A stretch of 64,000 nucleotides of DNA from Paenibacillus silvae (GTDB taxonomy: Bacteria > Bacillota > Bacilli > Paenibacillales > Paenibacillaceae), in contig NZ_BMFU01000002.1 of the NCBI RefSeq assembly GCF_014639235.1, positions 124,001 through 188,000 on the forward strand, given 5' to 3'. Every line of letters begins with the position of its first letter. The first letter of the stretch is position 1. Shown here piece after piece: positions 25,369-33,239 of this stretch. The position numbers and the translations under genes were made by a program. The notes beneath the pieces were generated by a model. The model was not told the origin of the DNA and searched no databases. It saw nothing but the letters and a program-made list of their open reading frames with translations.

Positions 25369-25962
25369 ATGGCGACATTAGGGCTTATCCGGCATGGTGT
25401 AACGGACTGGAATGGGCAATATCGCGCGCAAGGACACACAGATATCCCACTCAACGCAGAAGGACGGAGACAGGCAGAACTGTTGTCCGAGCGAATTCGT
25501 TCTGAGCGGTGGCATTATATTTATACAAGCGATTTGTCGAGAGCAATGGAAACGTCGGTGATTATTGGTGAAGTCAATGGAATCGAAATACGTGTGGATG
25601 AGCGGCTTAGAGAGATGGACTGCGGACAAATCGAGGGTACAACGGAGCAGGAACGAGTGAATCAATGGGGGTATGGCTGGTCGAAGCTGGATCTGGGCAT
25701 TGAACCACATGAAGCTGTTGTAAAAAGGGGCAGAGAATGTTTTGCCGATCTGGCTGAACGACATTCGGATCAAAATATTTTGATTGTAAGTCATGGGGCG
25801 CTGCTCGGCCTCACATTAAAACGACTTCTCGCTCATATAGACATTCGCGAGAATCTGTCGAACACATCTCTAACGTTACTTCACAGCGGTGAGCCTCGGT
25901 GGGATTGCTCATTGTATAATTGTACCAAACATCTCACCGGTTCTCCTTCCAGCTTCATATAA
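25369..25962 (+). CDS. Histidine phosphatase family protein
   Basis: The protein has 197 residues. The phospho-accepting His is in the RHG motif LIRHGVTDWN at the N-terminus, with YTSDLSRAMET and RLREMDCGQIEG in the middle and the second catalytic His in VSHGALLGLT. These define the phosphoglycerate mutase-like branch (alpha-ribazole phosphatase/GpmB type). The substrate is not predictable. It is the first of a series of closely packed small enzyme genes. Confidence 0.87.
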   Translation: MATLGLIRHGVTDWNGQYRAQGHTDIPLNAEGRRQAELLSERIRSERWHYIYTSDLSRAMETSVIIGEVNGIEIRVDERLREMDCGQIEGTTEQERVNQWGYGWSKLDLGIEPHEAVVKRGRECFADLAERHSDQNILIVSHGALLGLTLKRLLAHIDIRENLSNTSLTLLHSGEPRWDCSLYNCTKHLTGSPSSFI

Positions 25963-25995
25963 GAAGGTTATTATAGAAGGAGGTTTCTTGTTACG

Positions 25996-26781
25996 ATGCA
26001 GCTGACAGATATTCCATCCGAAATGCGGGAGCTTATCGGGAACGTCAAGCAGATTACTATACCGCGTCAGGGACATACATCTTCTGTGACCATTCTTCAT
26101 ACATCGAGTCATAGTTATGTTATCAAAAAAACAGAGCACGAATTGTATAACGAATGGCTGGCCGATGAGTATAAAGCATTGAAACATCTTGAAGAAACGG
26201 CATTGCCTGTTTCGACAGCGCATTCATTTTTTGCAGATCAGAACGCCAGATGGCTGTTAATGGATTATATGGAAGGTGTTACATTAAGGCGATTTCTGAT
26301 CGATAATTCGGACCAAAAGCAAAGAGATAAAGCAATAGCCAGCTTTGGTCGCTGTCTGAAACAGCTGCATGAATGTTCATGTCCAATGGATTGGCAGCAT
26401 AAGCATACAGAGCACACCTGGCTTGATACAATGATATCGAAAGCAGAGTATAATCTAGCGAATTTTGCAGTAGATGGAAATGCGGGATTACTCACATATT
26501 TGAAAGAGAATAGACCCGGTTGGGTCGAGCCGACTTTAATTCATGGTGATTTTACGACGGATAATGTGCTTGTACGTGACGGGCAGATTACAGGTGTGAT
26601 TGACTGGGCCGGAGCGGCCTATGGTGATCCGCGGTATGATGTTGCTTTGGCTATTCGGCCTAAAGCAAGTGCATTTGAGGAAGAGCGGGACAAAGATGTG
26701 TTTTATGATGCCTATGGTAAACGCAGATTAACCGATGAAGAATATCGCTACTTTGAGCAAGGAATCTATAATTTTTTTTAG
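25996..26781 (+). CDS. Phosphotransferase family protein (APH/choline kinase-like)
   Basis: The protein has 261 residues behind AGAAGGAGG. The kinase-like core shows LIHGDFTTDNVLV (Brenner motif, catalytic Asp) and GVIDWAGAAYGDPRYDVA (Mg-binding Asp), the aminoglycoside phosphotransferase fold. Such enzymes phosphorylate small hydroxylated or amino compounds and include antibiotic kinases, but most chromosomal members are uncharacterised. The ribosome site overlaps the space after the histidine phosphatase gene (33-bp gap), suggesting one transcript. Confidence 0.85.
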   Translation: MQLTDIPSEMRELIGNVKQITIPRQGHTSSVTILHTSSHSYVIKKTEHELYNEWLADEYKALKHLEETALPVSTAHSFFADQNARWLLMDYMEGVTLRRFLIDNSDQKQRDKAIASFGRCLKQLHECSCPMDWQHKHTEHTWLDTMISKAEYNLANFAVDGNAGLLTYLKENRPGWVEPTLIHGDFTTDNVLVRDGQITGVIDWAGAAYGDPRYDVALAIRPKASAFEEERDKDVFYDAYGKRRLTDEEYRYFEQGIYNFF

Positions 26782-26824
26782 AATAATTTTTAGAAATGTA
26801 CAGAAGTATGATAGGAGAACGCCT

Positions 26825-27237
26825 ATGGAATTCCCAATGATTGTTGTTGATCTGGATGGAACACTTTTGAAGGCTAACAAAGAGGTGTCTGAACGAAGCA
26901 TAAAGGCGATTCTGGATTGTGCCAGCTGCGGGAGCAGATTTATATTTGCAACTGCGCGTCCACCAAGGGCGGTGAAAGCTTTTTTACCAGAAGAGTTGCT
27001 CAGGCTGGGTTTAACAAATTGATTACAGATGATGGACAGCTAACGCAGATTTCATCCCTTCTTGCTTCCAAGGAACATGCTGTTTCGGTGATATGTGATG
27101 CTATGGGGGTTCTGTTACAACATGTGATGGTGTTTGGGGATGATGCCAATGATATAGGGCTTTTTGATCGGTGTGGCTGGCCTGTGGCTATGGGAAATGC
27201 AATTGATACTGTACCTGTAATATCGGTAAAGGAGTAG
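26825..27237 (+). pseudogene. HAD hydrolase (Cof-type), internally deleted and frameshifted
   Basis: The first frame (from ATG 26825) encodes motif I VVDLDGTLL and FATARPP, then stops near 27020. A second frame (+2 relative to the first) carries the C-terminal motif IV VFGDDANDIGLF and PVAMGNAID up to 27237. Cof-type enzymes are about 260-280 residues with a large cap domain; here only about 135 residues remain and the cap is missing. The junction near 27000-27020 therefore shows both a deletion and a frameshift, and the product is unlikely to be active. Confidence 0.8.
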
Positions 27238-27249
27238 GAGGTGCAGGAG

Positions 27250-27783
27250 TTGAGATATTTCGTAAGATCAGCCGTTGCAGAAGACATTTCGAAACTTTGT
27301 GCTGTTCGCAATAATGAACAATTATTGAGGTCGTACTTGAAACTGCAGGATAATAACGAAGTTATACTAGCTATTGCAGAATCAGAGGATGAGGATCGTG
27401 TCATTTTGGGTTTTGGAGTGCTCAAATAGCAGGGCAAGCAGGTCCCAAAGTTAAGTGATCTGTATGTAAAGGAAAAGTATCGAGGTCAGGGTGCTGGTTC
27501 AGCGTTAATCCGTTACAGGGAAGCGTTAGCAATACAACTGGGGTTCAGCGAAATATTTGTGAGTGTTGACCCCGTCGAGAATCCCAAAATGATCAAGCTT
27601 GTCTCGGCGCACGGCTACCATGCGATCTCAGAGTCGTATACCAAGCAGGCCATATATTACAATGAAGATGGTACAAGTTACGAGAAAACATACATACGAA
27701 TCGATTTGAAAAAGCAACTGCTTCTGACCGAAAGTCGTGATAGGCTAGAGCAAGGTATAGCGATTGTAGAAGAGCTGTTCTGA
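27250..27783 (+). pseudogene. GNAT acetyltransferase interrupted by an in-frame amber codon
   Basis: A TTG at 27250, 8 nt after AGGAGG, starts a frame of 177 codons that is whole except for TAG at 27427-27429; a GTG at 27241 is an alternative. After the stop the same frame continues with LSDLYVKEKYRGQGAGSALI, the acetyl-CoA binding motif A of GNAT enzymes, to a normal TGA at 27781. Without the stop the length is normal for GNAT. A C-to-T change in CAG (Gln) would explain it; the surrounding nonamer TAGCAGGGC also occurs at the amber codon in the ABC-F gene. It may be a pseudogene, an assembly error or a read-through codon. Confidence 0.75.
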
Positions 27784-27809
27784 GATTGACCTCGACGGGA
27801 GGAAGGTTT

Positions 27810-28922
27810 ATGAGACTGGACATGAATCAATTCATAGGGACCAAACATCCAAGGCTGAACGCAGTGTACCGTGCAGTTCGTGAAATGTCTAACGAAGGAT
27901 TTTCAGGCCAGGATGAAATATGGCGGCAGCTGGTAGATGTCTCTGGTTTCGCTTCCTTGCTAGCCGCCCGGAGAGGAGGGGATCATGAGCTTGCTGCGGT
28001 CACAGGACTGCTTCACGGTTATTACCTGTATCGAACAGGAATAAAGCACTTTCCGGGGCCAAACAGCGCAGATGCCGCAAGACAACTGCTTCGAGGAGTA
28101 CAGTTATGGAGTGATGATGAATTGTTCACTATACTGCAGGCTATTTTCTATCAGGGGGTTTACAGGCAGGCTCAGGGACCGTATGAAAAAATGTTGAATG
28201 ATGCTGTTTTGATGCAAAACGTATTTTCTCCTGTAACAAATAGATCAGAACAGTACATAACCCACATTGAACAAGGAAGATTGGATCAAGTCTTACAAGA
28301 GCTTGGAATGACAAATGAGATAAAGATCGAGAATGTTGGAATGAGCACAGAAACGGGGACGGGGGCAGTACAACATCATCAAGAACGAAGACGCCTGGAA
28401 CTTGCAGATTACGCAGAAAGGTTAGCGAAACAAGGAATCATAGGAATCTCAGAGGATGAACACTTCAGGAAAATCTGCCGATATTGGCCGGATTCTAATA
28501 TCTACACCGTACTCAAAGCTAATTGGTGTGCAGCTTTTGTGTACCACTGCTGTATGCAGGTTTGTATTCAATTGCCCATTCGATATCCGAATCAGTCGTA
28601 TCGTTTGGCTGGAGTGGGGGCATGGCTGGACTGGTCTAGATTACCTGAGACAGGATTTTTTCATGAAGATCGACAAGATGGCTTTGAGCCGGAGCGCGGT
28701 GACCTGGTCGTATATGAAAAGCTTCTGACCGATGATTCACATGATCATATTGGCATTGTTTTGTCTTGTGAAGGCGAAGTTCTGATTGTTGCAGAAGGAA
28801 ACGTTGATAACCTGAACTACTCTGGCATTGTGACCAGATCGAGAGCGCATTGTATTCTCGGGTATATTCGCATCAGCGATGATTACCAATATGATTTTCA
28901 AGGAGAGTATCATCCGATCTAA
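27810..28922 (+). CDS. HD-like domain fused to a CHAP amidase/peptidase domain
   Basis: The start is ATG 27810 behind GGGAGGAAGG, giving 370 residues. Residues 1-170 resemble small HD-domain proteins (DHELAAVTGLLHGYYLYRTG), but the expected HD dyad reads His69-Gly70, so phosphohydrolase activity is doubtful. Residues 200-360 form a CHAP domain with catalytic Cys240 (NWCAAFVYHCC) and His313 (HDHIGIV), plus RGDLVVY and VAEGN. No signal peptide is present, which is unusual for a wall hydrolase and suggests an intracellular NlpC/CHAP-type amidase. It lies 26 bp after the amber-interrupted GNAT gene. Confidence 0.65.
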   Translation: MRLDMNQFIGTKHPRLNAVYRAVREMSNEGFSGQDEIWRQLVDVSGFASLLAARRGGDHELAAVTGLLHGYYLYRTGIKHFPGPNSADAARQLLRGVQLWSDDELFTILQAIFYQGVYRQAQGPYEKMLNDAVLMQNVFSPVTNRSEQYITHIEQGRLDQVLQELGMTNEIKIENVGMSTETGTGAVQHHQERRRLELADYAERLAKQGIIGISEDEHFRKICRYWPDSNIYTVLKANWCAAFVYHCCMQVCIQLPIRYPNQSYRLAGVGAWLDWSRLPETGFFHEDRQDGFEPERGDLVVYEKLLTDDSHDHIGIVLSCEGEVLIVAEGNVDNLNYSGIVTRSRAHCILGYIRISDDYQYDFQGEYHPI

Positions 28923-28986
28923 CATTTGAAAATATCATAACCGCACTGTAACCCATATTGAGGAGCCAGGGATAGGAGAGATGAGC

Positions 28987-29544
28987 ATGTTTAAACACAA
29001 TCTAGATGATACAGGTACTGCATATCTTTCTTTATTTGCATCAAGTGACGCAGCTGCGTTATATCAATTAATAGATCGAAACAGGGAGCACCTTGGAGCC
29101 TGGCTCAGAATTCCCGAAATGACTTTAACGAAAGAGGATTCAAGAGGTTTTATTGAACGAACACGCCTTCGCTATGCGCGAGAGGAGGGGTATTGGTTAG
29201 GAATCTGGCTGCGCGGCGAGTTAGCCGGTTCGATTGGATATTGTGACATTGATTATATGAACAGAAAGGCAGAGATTGGTTACTGGCTGGGCAAGGAATA
29301 TGAGGGAAACGGGCTAATTACGGCAGCGGTCAATGTTTTTATTCAACATGCCTTTGAGGGGCTTTCCTTAAACAAAGTCGAGATAGGTGCTGCTGCAGAT
29401 AATTGGAGGAGTCGGGCAATACCTGAGAAGCTGGGCTTTCAACAGGAGGGTGAGCTGAGAGATTATGAGTTTTTAAACGGGAGGTTCCATCATAGAGTAA
29501 TGTATGGTTTACGGCGTGAGGAATGGACGGAATCCATAAAATAA
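28987..29544 (+). CDS. GNAT acetyltransferase, RimJ/RimL type
   Basis: The ATG at 28987 is 8 nt from GGAG and gives 185 residues; the ATG at 28981 is too close to that site. The protein has GNAT motif A as AEIGYWLGKEYEGNGLIT and the family-typical NWRSRAIPEKLGFQQEG. It acetylates the N-terminus of a ribosomal protein or a small molecule using acetyl-CoA; the substrate is unknown. It is clearly related to the second RimJ/RimL-like gene 1 kb downstream. Confidence 0.85.
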   Translation: MFKHNLDDTGTAYLSLFASSDAAALYQLIDRNREHLGAWLRIPEMTLTKEDSRGFIERTRLRYAREEGYWLGIWLRGELAGSIGYCDIDYMNRKAEIGYWLGKEYEGNGLITAAVNVFIQHAFEGLSLNKVEIGAAADNWRSRAIPEKLGFQQEGELRDYEFLNGRFHHRVMYGLRREEWTESIK

Positions 29545-29562
29545 CGAAGGTTGGGGGCCCAT

Positions 29563-30225
29563 ATGATCGATTGGCTGTGTCGCATCTTTTTGCATTATGC
29601 TCCAGAAATCAAGTTTTCCACCGAGGAGATACAAGCGTATGAGCAATTAGCTTTAAATGTAACGGATGAAGGGTTGATTGAATATGACCTGCCTTATGCT
29701 AAATTTCGATATTTGACTTATGTTTCTTTAAAAGGACTTTATGTATTTCACGGGTCAAATCACACCGGTATACGTATCTTTGAACCGAGAAAACAGACTT
29801 TATACAACGGCCAATGGACCAAGGCTGTTTTTGCTGCTTCTGATCCACACTGGCCGATGTTCTATGCTATTTTCAACCGCAGCAGACTGAAGGGGAACTT
29901 TCGTAACGGATGTATTCGTGGACAGAAGCAAAACTATCATTTCTATTCCCTGAATCAATCTACGATATCAAATGATCCATGGACAGAAGGAATGGTTTAT
30001 TTCCTGCCACGACAATCATTCACTGCACCAAAACCAAGGGGGATCTCTTTTGATGAATGGCTCTGCCATGAGCCTGTTGCTCCTATCGCCAAGCTAAAGG
30101 TTTGCCCAGAGGACTGTTATTATTTTAACAAAATTGCAGTACATAATGACGGAGAGTCTTTGATAAAAACCTGGCTCTTATATAAAGCAAGAACAAGAAC
30201 AACACCAACAGAAGGAGAACACTAG
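29563..30225 (+). CDS. Uncharacterised protein, possible ADP-ribosyltransferase-like fold
   Basis: The ATG at 29563 follows a G-rich site; a TTG at 29551 is possible. The protein has 220 residues. The segment LYVFHGSNHTGIRIF followed about 30 residues later by AVFAASDPHWPMFYAIF recalls the H-G and xVFAS/T patterns of RNA 2'-phosphotransferase/ADP-ribosyltransferase-like folds, but I cannot assign it firmly. Three Cys lie in the C-terminal part. It lies in the cluster of accessory enzymes, a few bases from the GNAT gene before it. Confidence 0.5.
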   Translation: MIDWLCRIFLHYAPEIKFSTEEIQAYEQLALNVTDEGLIEYDLPYAKFRYLTYVSLKGLYVFHGSNHTGIRIFEPRKQTLYNGQWTKAVFAASDPHWPMFYAIFNRSRLKGNFRNGCIRGQKQNYHFYSLNQSTISNDPWTEGMVYFLPRQSFTAPKPRGISFDEWLCHEPVAPIAKLKVCPEDCYYFNKIAVHNDGESLIKTWLLYKARTRTTPTEGEH

Positions 30226-30237
30226 GAGGAAATTCAG

Positions 30238-30480
30238 ATGAGTAAACAGCCTTTATTTGTAATCACCGGAGCAAGTGGTACGGGAAAAACAACGGTGTCA
30301 TCGCATGTTCGCAAGCTGTTGCCTGAATTTGACGTATTTGATATGGATATCATCGACAACGTGGATTGGCAGATCGCCAAAGAGAACTGGCTGCGTGTGG
30401 CGTACAGCATATCGCTGAGTGGAAGAGGGACCGTTCTGTGTGGAACGATGGTGCCTGAAAATATTGCTTCCCCGGCTTGA
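30238..30480 (+). pseudogene. P-loop nucleotide/sugar kinase, C-terminally truncated
   Basis: The gene has a good AGGAGGAAA site and encodes a Walker A loop GASGTGKTT near the N-terminus and a DMDIID segment. It stops after 80 residues at NIASPA, while similar small P-loop kinases have about 170-190 residues. The next gene starts 35 bp later, so the missing part has been deleted rather than shifted. The fragment is probably inactive. Confidence 0.65.
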
Positions 30481-30514
30481 TCCGATGAACTTTGATGATG
30501 AATGGAGGTTGTGA

Positions 30515-31069
30515 ATGTTACCTTTTCAAGTTAATGATGCGATTCAGTTAAAGCTAATAAAACCTCAAGATCGTGATGAGCTGTACTCCTTATTTGATCT
30601 GAACAGAGTGTTTCTGAGAGAATGGCTGCTATGGGTGGATAAACGACAATCTCCTGACGATCTGGATGCTGTAATTGAAGTATGGACACGTAATTACGAG
30701 GAGAACAATGGTTTCGATGCAGGCGTGTGGTTCAATCAGGAATTGGTTGGCATGATAGGTCTGCATTACATAGATTGGAGAAACAAAGCAACGAGCATCG
30801 GATATTTCCTGTCGGAATCCTCTCAAGGCAGGGGCATCGTCACAACAGCCATCGAAAAATTGATTACATATTTGTTTAATGACCTGAAGTTGAACAGAGT
30901 TATTATTCAATGTGCAGAGAACAATATCAGAAGCAGAGCGATTCCTGAGAAGCTCGGATTCGTCAACGAAGGCACTTCCAGACAGGCTCAGTGGCTGTAT
31001 GATCATTATGAGAACATTGTGACGTACAGTTTATTGTCGAGTGAATGGCAGGAGTGTGTGTCTAAATGA
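30515..31069 (+). CDS. GNAT acetyltransferase, RimJ/RimL type (second copy)
   Basis: The protein has 184 residues behind GGAGG. It carries TSIGYFLSESSQGRGIV (motif A) and NNIRSRAIPEKLGFVNEG, closely similar to the upstream GNAT gene, so the two are paralogues from an older duplication. Its stop overlaps the start of the C39-like gene by 4 bp (ATGA), indicating translational coupling. Confidence 0.85.
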   Translation: MLPFQVNDAIQLKLIKPQDRDELYSLFDLNRVFLREWLLWVDKRQSPDDLDAVIEVWTRNYEENNGFDAGVWFNQELVGMIGLHYIDWRNKATSIGYFLSESSQGRGIVTTAIEKLITYLFNDLKLNRVIIQCAENNIRSRAIPEKLGFVNEGTSRQAQWLYDHYENIVTYSLLSSEWQECVSK

Positions 31070-31677
31070 TATCCAATATTGTGCCATGGCTGGTCATCAT
31101 CTGGTTCATTTTTCGATATTACAGTCTTCCGAAGAAAGACCGCATGTACAGTACAATCGTGCCAGCATCCTATTTGATTTCTTCACCGAACAGAACGGAG
31201 ATACAAAAGAACGTTGAATGCGCTGCTTTTTCCAGTGCGTTTGTGCTGAGACATTTCGGCATGGAGTCGGAAGGGGATCAGCTGTATCCGACGTATCCTC
31301 GCAAGTTACTGGATGGGACCGTGTATCCGAAAGCGATTACTGTTTTTTTCAAAAGGTTAGGGTATTCGTGTACATATTTGCACGGTAATATCAACACGTT
31401 AAGACAGCACATCAGCCGCGGCGTTCCGGTCATTCTGTTTATACGAGTGCATGCGGACCGGCGTTCTCTGCACTTTGTGCCTGTTGTCGGATACGATGAA
31501 ACACATTTCTATCTGGCAGAGTCACTTGATTTCAAGCGTAACTGCGAGGAGCCGCTGTATAACCGCAAGATTAGCGTCAGTGAACTGGAATCGCTGTGGA
31601 AACCATGGCTGCCTTTCAGCCGCCGCTCTTATATCGTGATTGAACCAAAGCTGAATTCCTTGGATAAATCGGCATAA
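31066..31677 (+). CDS. C39-like peptidase family protein, membrane-anchored
   Basis: The protein has 203 residues. An N-terminal hydrophobic segment (about residues 3-20) anchors it. The catalytic core looks like the C39/papain-like fold: Cys in NVECAAFSSAFVLRHFG, GVPVILFIRVH in the middle and His and Asp in LHFVPVVGYDE. Stand-alone C39-like proteins are often of unknown function; some process leader peptides. Its start overlaps the upstream GNAT gene by 4 bp. Confidence 0.75.
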   Translation: MISNIVPWLVIIWFIFRYYSLPKKDRMYSTIVPASYLISSPNRTEIQKNVECAAFSSAFVLRHFGMESEGDQLYPTYPRKLLDGTVYPKAITVFFKRLGYSCTYLHGNINTLRQHISRGVPVILFIRVHADRRSLHFVPVVGYDETHFYLAESLDFKRNCEEPLYNRKISVSELESLWKPWLPFSRRSYIVIEPKLNSLDKSA

Positions 31678-31820
31678 TCATTCCATAGTAGAGCCAAAGC
31701 TCCATACTTACCCTGCAAATATTTCATCAGGTTAACAAGTTCTGTGTTCGTCCGCATATACATTATTGAAGACGGGTCAAGACTCCGGCTGTCCGAAGTG
31801 TATGAACGGAGGGGAGAGAC

Positions 31821-32219
31821 ATGGGCATTGAATCATCCTGGATGTTTGATTTGTTTGGAACCGTCTTTCCGGTGGCATTTGTCCTGATTCTGGCGATTGT
31901 GCTGTTATCGATGGGCAAAGAAGTATGGAGGTGGGGACGCAACAATGCGGAACCGCTGCTGACCGTACACTCCCGCATTACCAGCAGACGGGTGAAGATG
32001 AGCCAGTCGCCGTCCGATGCTGCCAGCACGACTCCAGCGCGAACGCTGTACTATGTCACGTTTGAAGTGGAGAGCGGAGATCGTCTGGAATTCAAAGTGA
32101 ACGGTGAAGAGTACGGCATGTGCGCAGAAGGAGATGAAGGGCGGCTGTCCTTCAAAGGAACCCGGTATATCGGATTTGAGCGGACGAATCGCCTGTATAC
32201 CGAACGTTTGCGAGGTTAA
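31821..32219 (+). CDS. DUF2500 domain-containing membrane protein
   Basis: The protein has 132 residues behind GGAGGGGAG. One membrane helix (residues about 14-31, VFPVAFVLILAIVLLSMG) is followed by the DUF2500 beta-domain with YYVTFEVESGDRLEF, NGEEYGMCAEGDEG and FKGTRYIGFER. The family is widespread in Gram-positive bacteria and has no known function. It is monocistronic and ends at a strong terminator. Confidence 0.85.
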   Translation: MGIESSWMFDLFGTVFPVAFVLILAIVLLSMGKEVWRWGRNNAEPLLTVHSRITSRRVKMSQSPSDAASTTPARTLYYVTFEVESGDRLEFKVNGEEYGMCAEGDEGRLSFKGTRYIGFERTNRLYTERLRG

Positions 32220-32228
32220 ACATGAAGC

Positions 32229-32259
32229 AGCTTACGCCCGAGTGGCGTGAGCTTTTTTT
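32229..32259 (+). terminator. Rho-independent terminator after the DUF2500 gene
   Basis: AGCTTACGCC and GGCGTGAGCT form a 10-bp stem with one G-U pair, followed by seven T's. Confidence 0.8.
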
Positions 32260-32340
32260 GGCGAACTGCAGGACAAGCGTTTCTTAATGCAGAAGCATGT
32301 TTGTATATTAGTATATAGAGAATGCAATAGAGGAGGATTT

Positions 32341-33093
32341 ATGATGTCATTTACAGATCAGGTTGTTGTTGTCACGGGAGCTGCGCAGGGGATCGGGAGA
32401 AGTGTGGCAGAAGCCTACGCGCTTGCCGGGGCCAAAGTGGTACTGGCGGATGTTCAGGAAGCGGAGGGGGCAGCCGCAGCGGCTTCCATTCGCCATGAGG
32501 GCGGTGAAGCGATCTTTGTGCATTGCGATGTTCGCAAGGAGCAGGATATTCAGCAGCTGTTTGAGACCGCAATGAAGGAATTCAAGCAGATTGATGTACT
32601 CGTGAACAACGCGGGTGTCTCCAGATGGAAGTCTCCCTATGAGCTCACGGTGGATGAATGGGACGATGTGCTTAATATCAATGTCAGGAGCTGCTTTCTG
32701 GCAAGTCGGGAGGCGGCCCGGTATATGAAAAAAAATAAACATGGTGGGGCTATCGTCAATATGGCCTCTACTCGTGCAATGATGTCGGAGCCGGATAGCG
32801 AAGCATATGCCGCATCTAAAGGGGCAATTACTGCATTAACCCATGCGATGGCAGTCTCACTCGGGAAAGATCAAATTCGGGTCAATTGTATCAGTCCCGG
32901 CTGGATCGAGACCGGTGATGTGTCCAAGCTTACAGATGCGGACCATGCACAGCATCCATCTGGCCGGGTGGGCGTGCCTTCGGATATATCAAGGGCTTGT
33001 TTGTATTTGTCCGATCCGGCTAATACCTTTGTCACTGGGACTAATCTCGTAATTGACGGGGGCATGACTCGAAAAATGATATATGAGGACTAG
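32341..33093 (+). CDS. SDR family oxidoreductase
   Basis: The start is ATG 32341 after AGAGGAGG; an ATG at 32287 lacks a site. The 250-residue protein is a classical SDR: cofactor loop TGAAQGIG, NNAG, the catalytic Ser in NMAST and Tyr/Lys in YAASK, then PGWIETG. It transfers hydride between NAD(P)H and an alcohol or carbonyl; the family includes FabG-like and glucose 1-dehydrogenase-like enzymes and the substrate is unknown. The gene stands alone and is followed by a strong terminator. Confidence 0.87.
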   Translation: MMSFTDQVVVVTGAAQGIGRSVAEAYALAGAKVVLADVQEAEGAAAAASIRHEGGEAIFVHCDVRKEQDIQQLFETAMKEFKQIDVLVNNAGVSRWKSPYELTVDEWDDVLNINVRSCFLASREAARYMKKNKHGGAIVNMASTRAMMSEPDSEAYAASKGAITALTHAMAVSLGKDQIRVNCISPGWIETGDVSKLTDADHAQHPSGRVGVPSDISRACLYLSDPANTFVTGTNLVIDGGMTRKMIYED

Positions 33094-33141
33094 AACCGGG
33101 ACTCTCCCCCGTAATGGTCTACTCCAGGTTCCTCCGAAATG

Positions 33142-33180
33142 AAATAAGCCCAAGTTAAGCACTTGGGCTTATTTGTTTTT
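33142..33180 (+). terminator. Rho-independent terminator after the SDR gene
   Basis: AAATAAGCCCAAGT (33142-33155) and its exact complement (33161-33174) form a perfect 14-bp stem followed by GTTTTT. Confidence 0.9.
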
Positions 33181-33239
33181 GATAAGTCGGTTGCTATAAT
33201 GAATGTGATTTTACAACAGAACAGGAATGGAGGGAGTGT

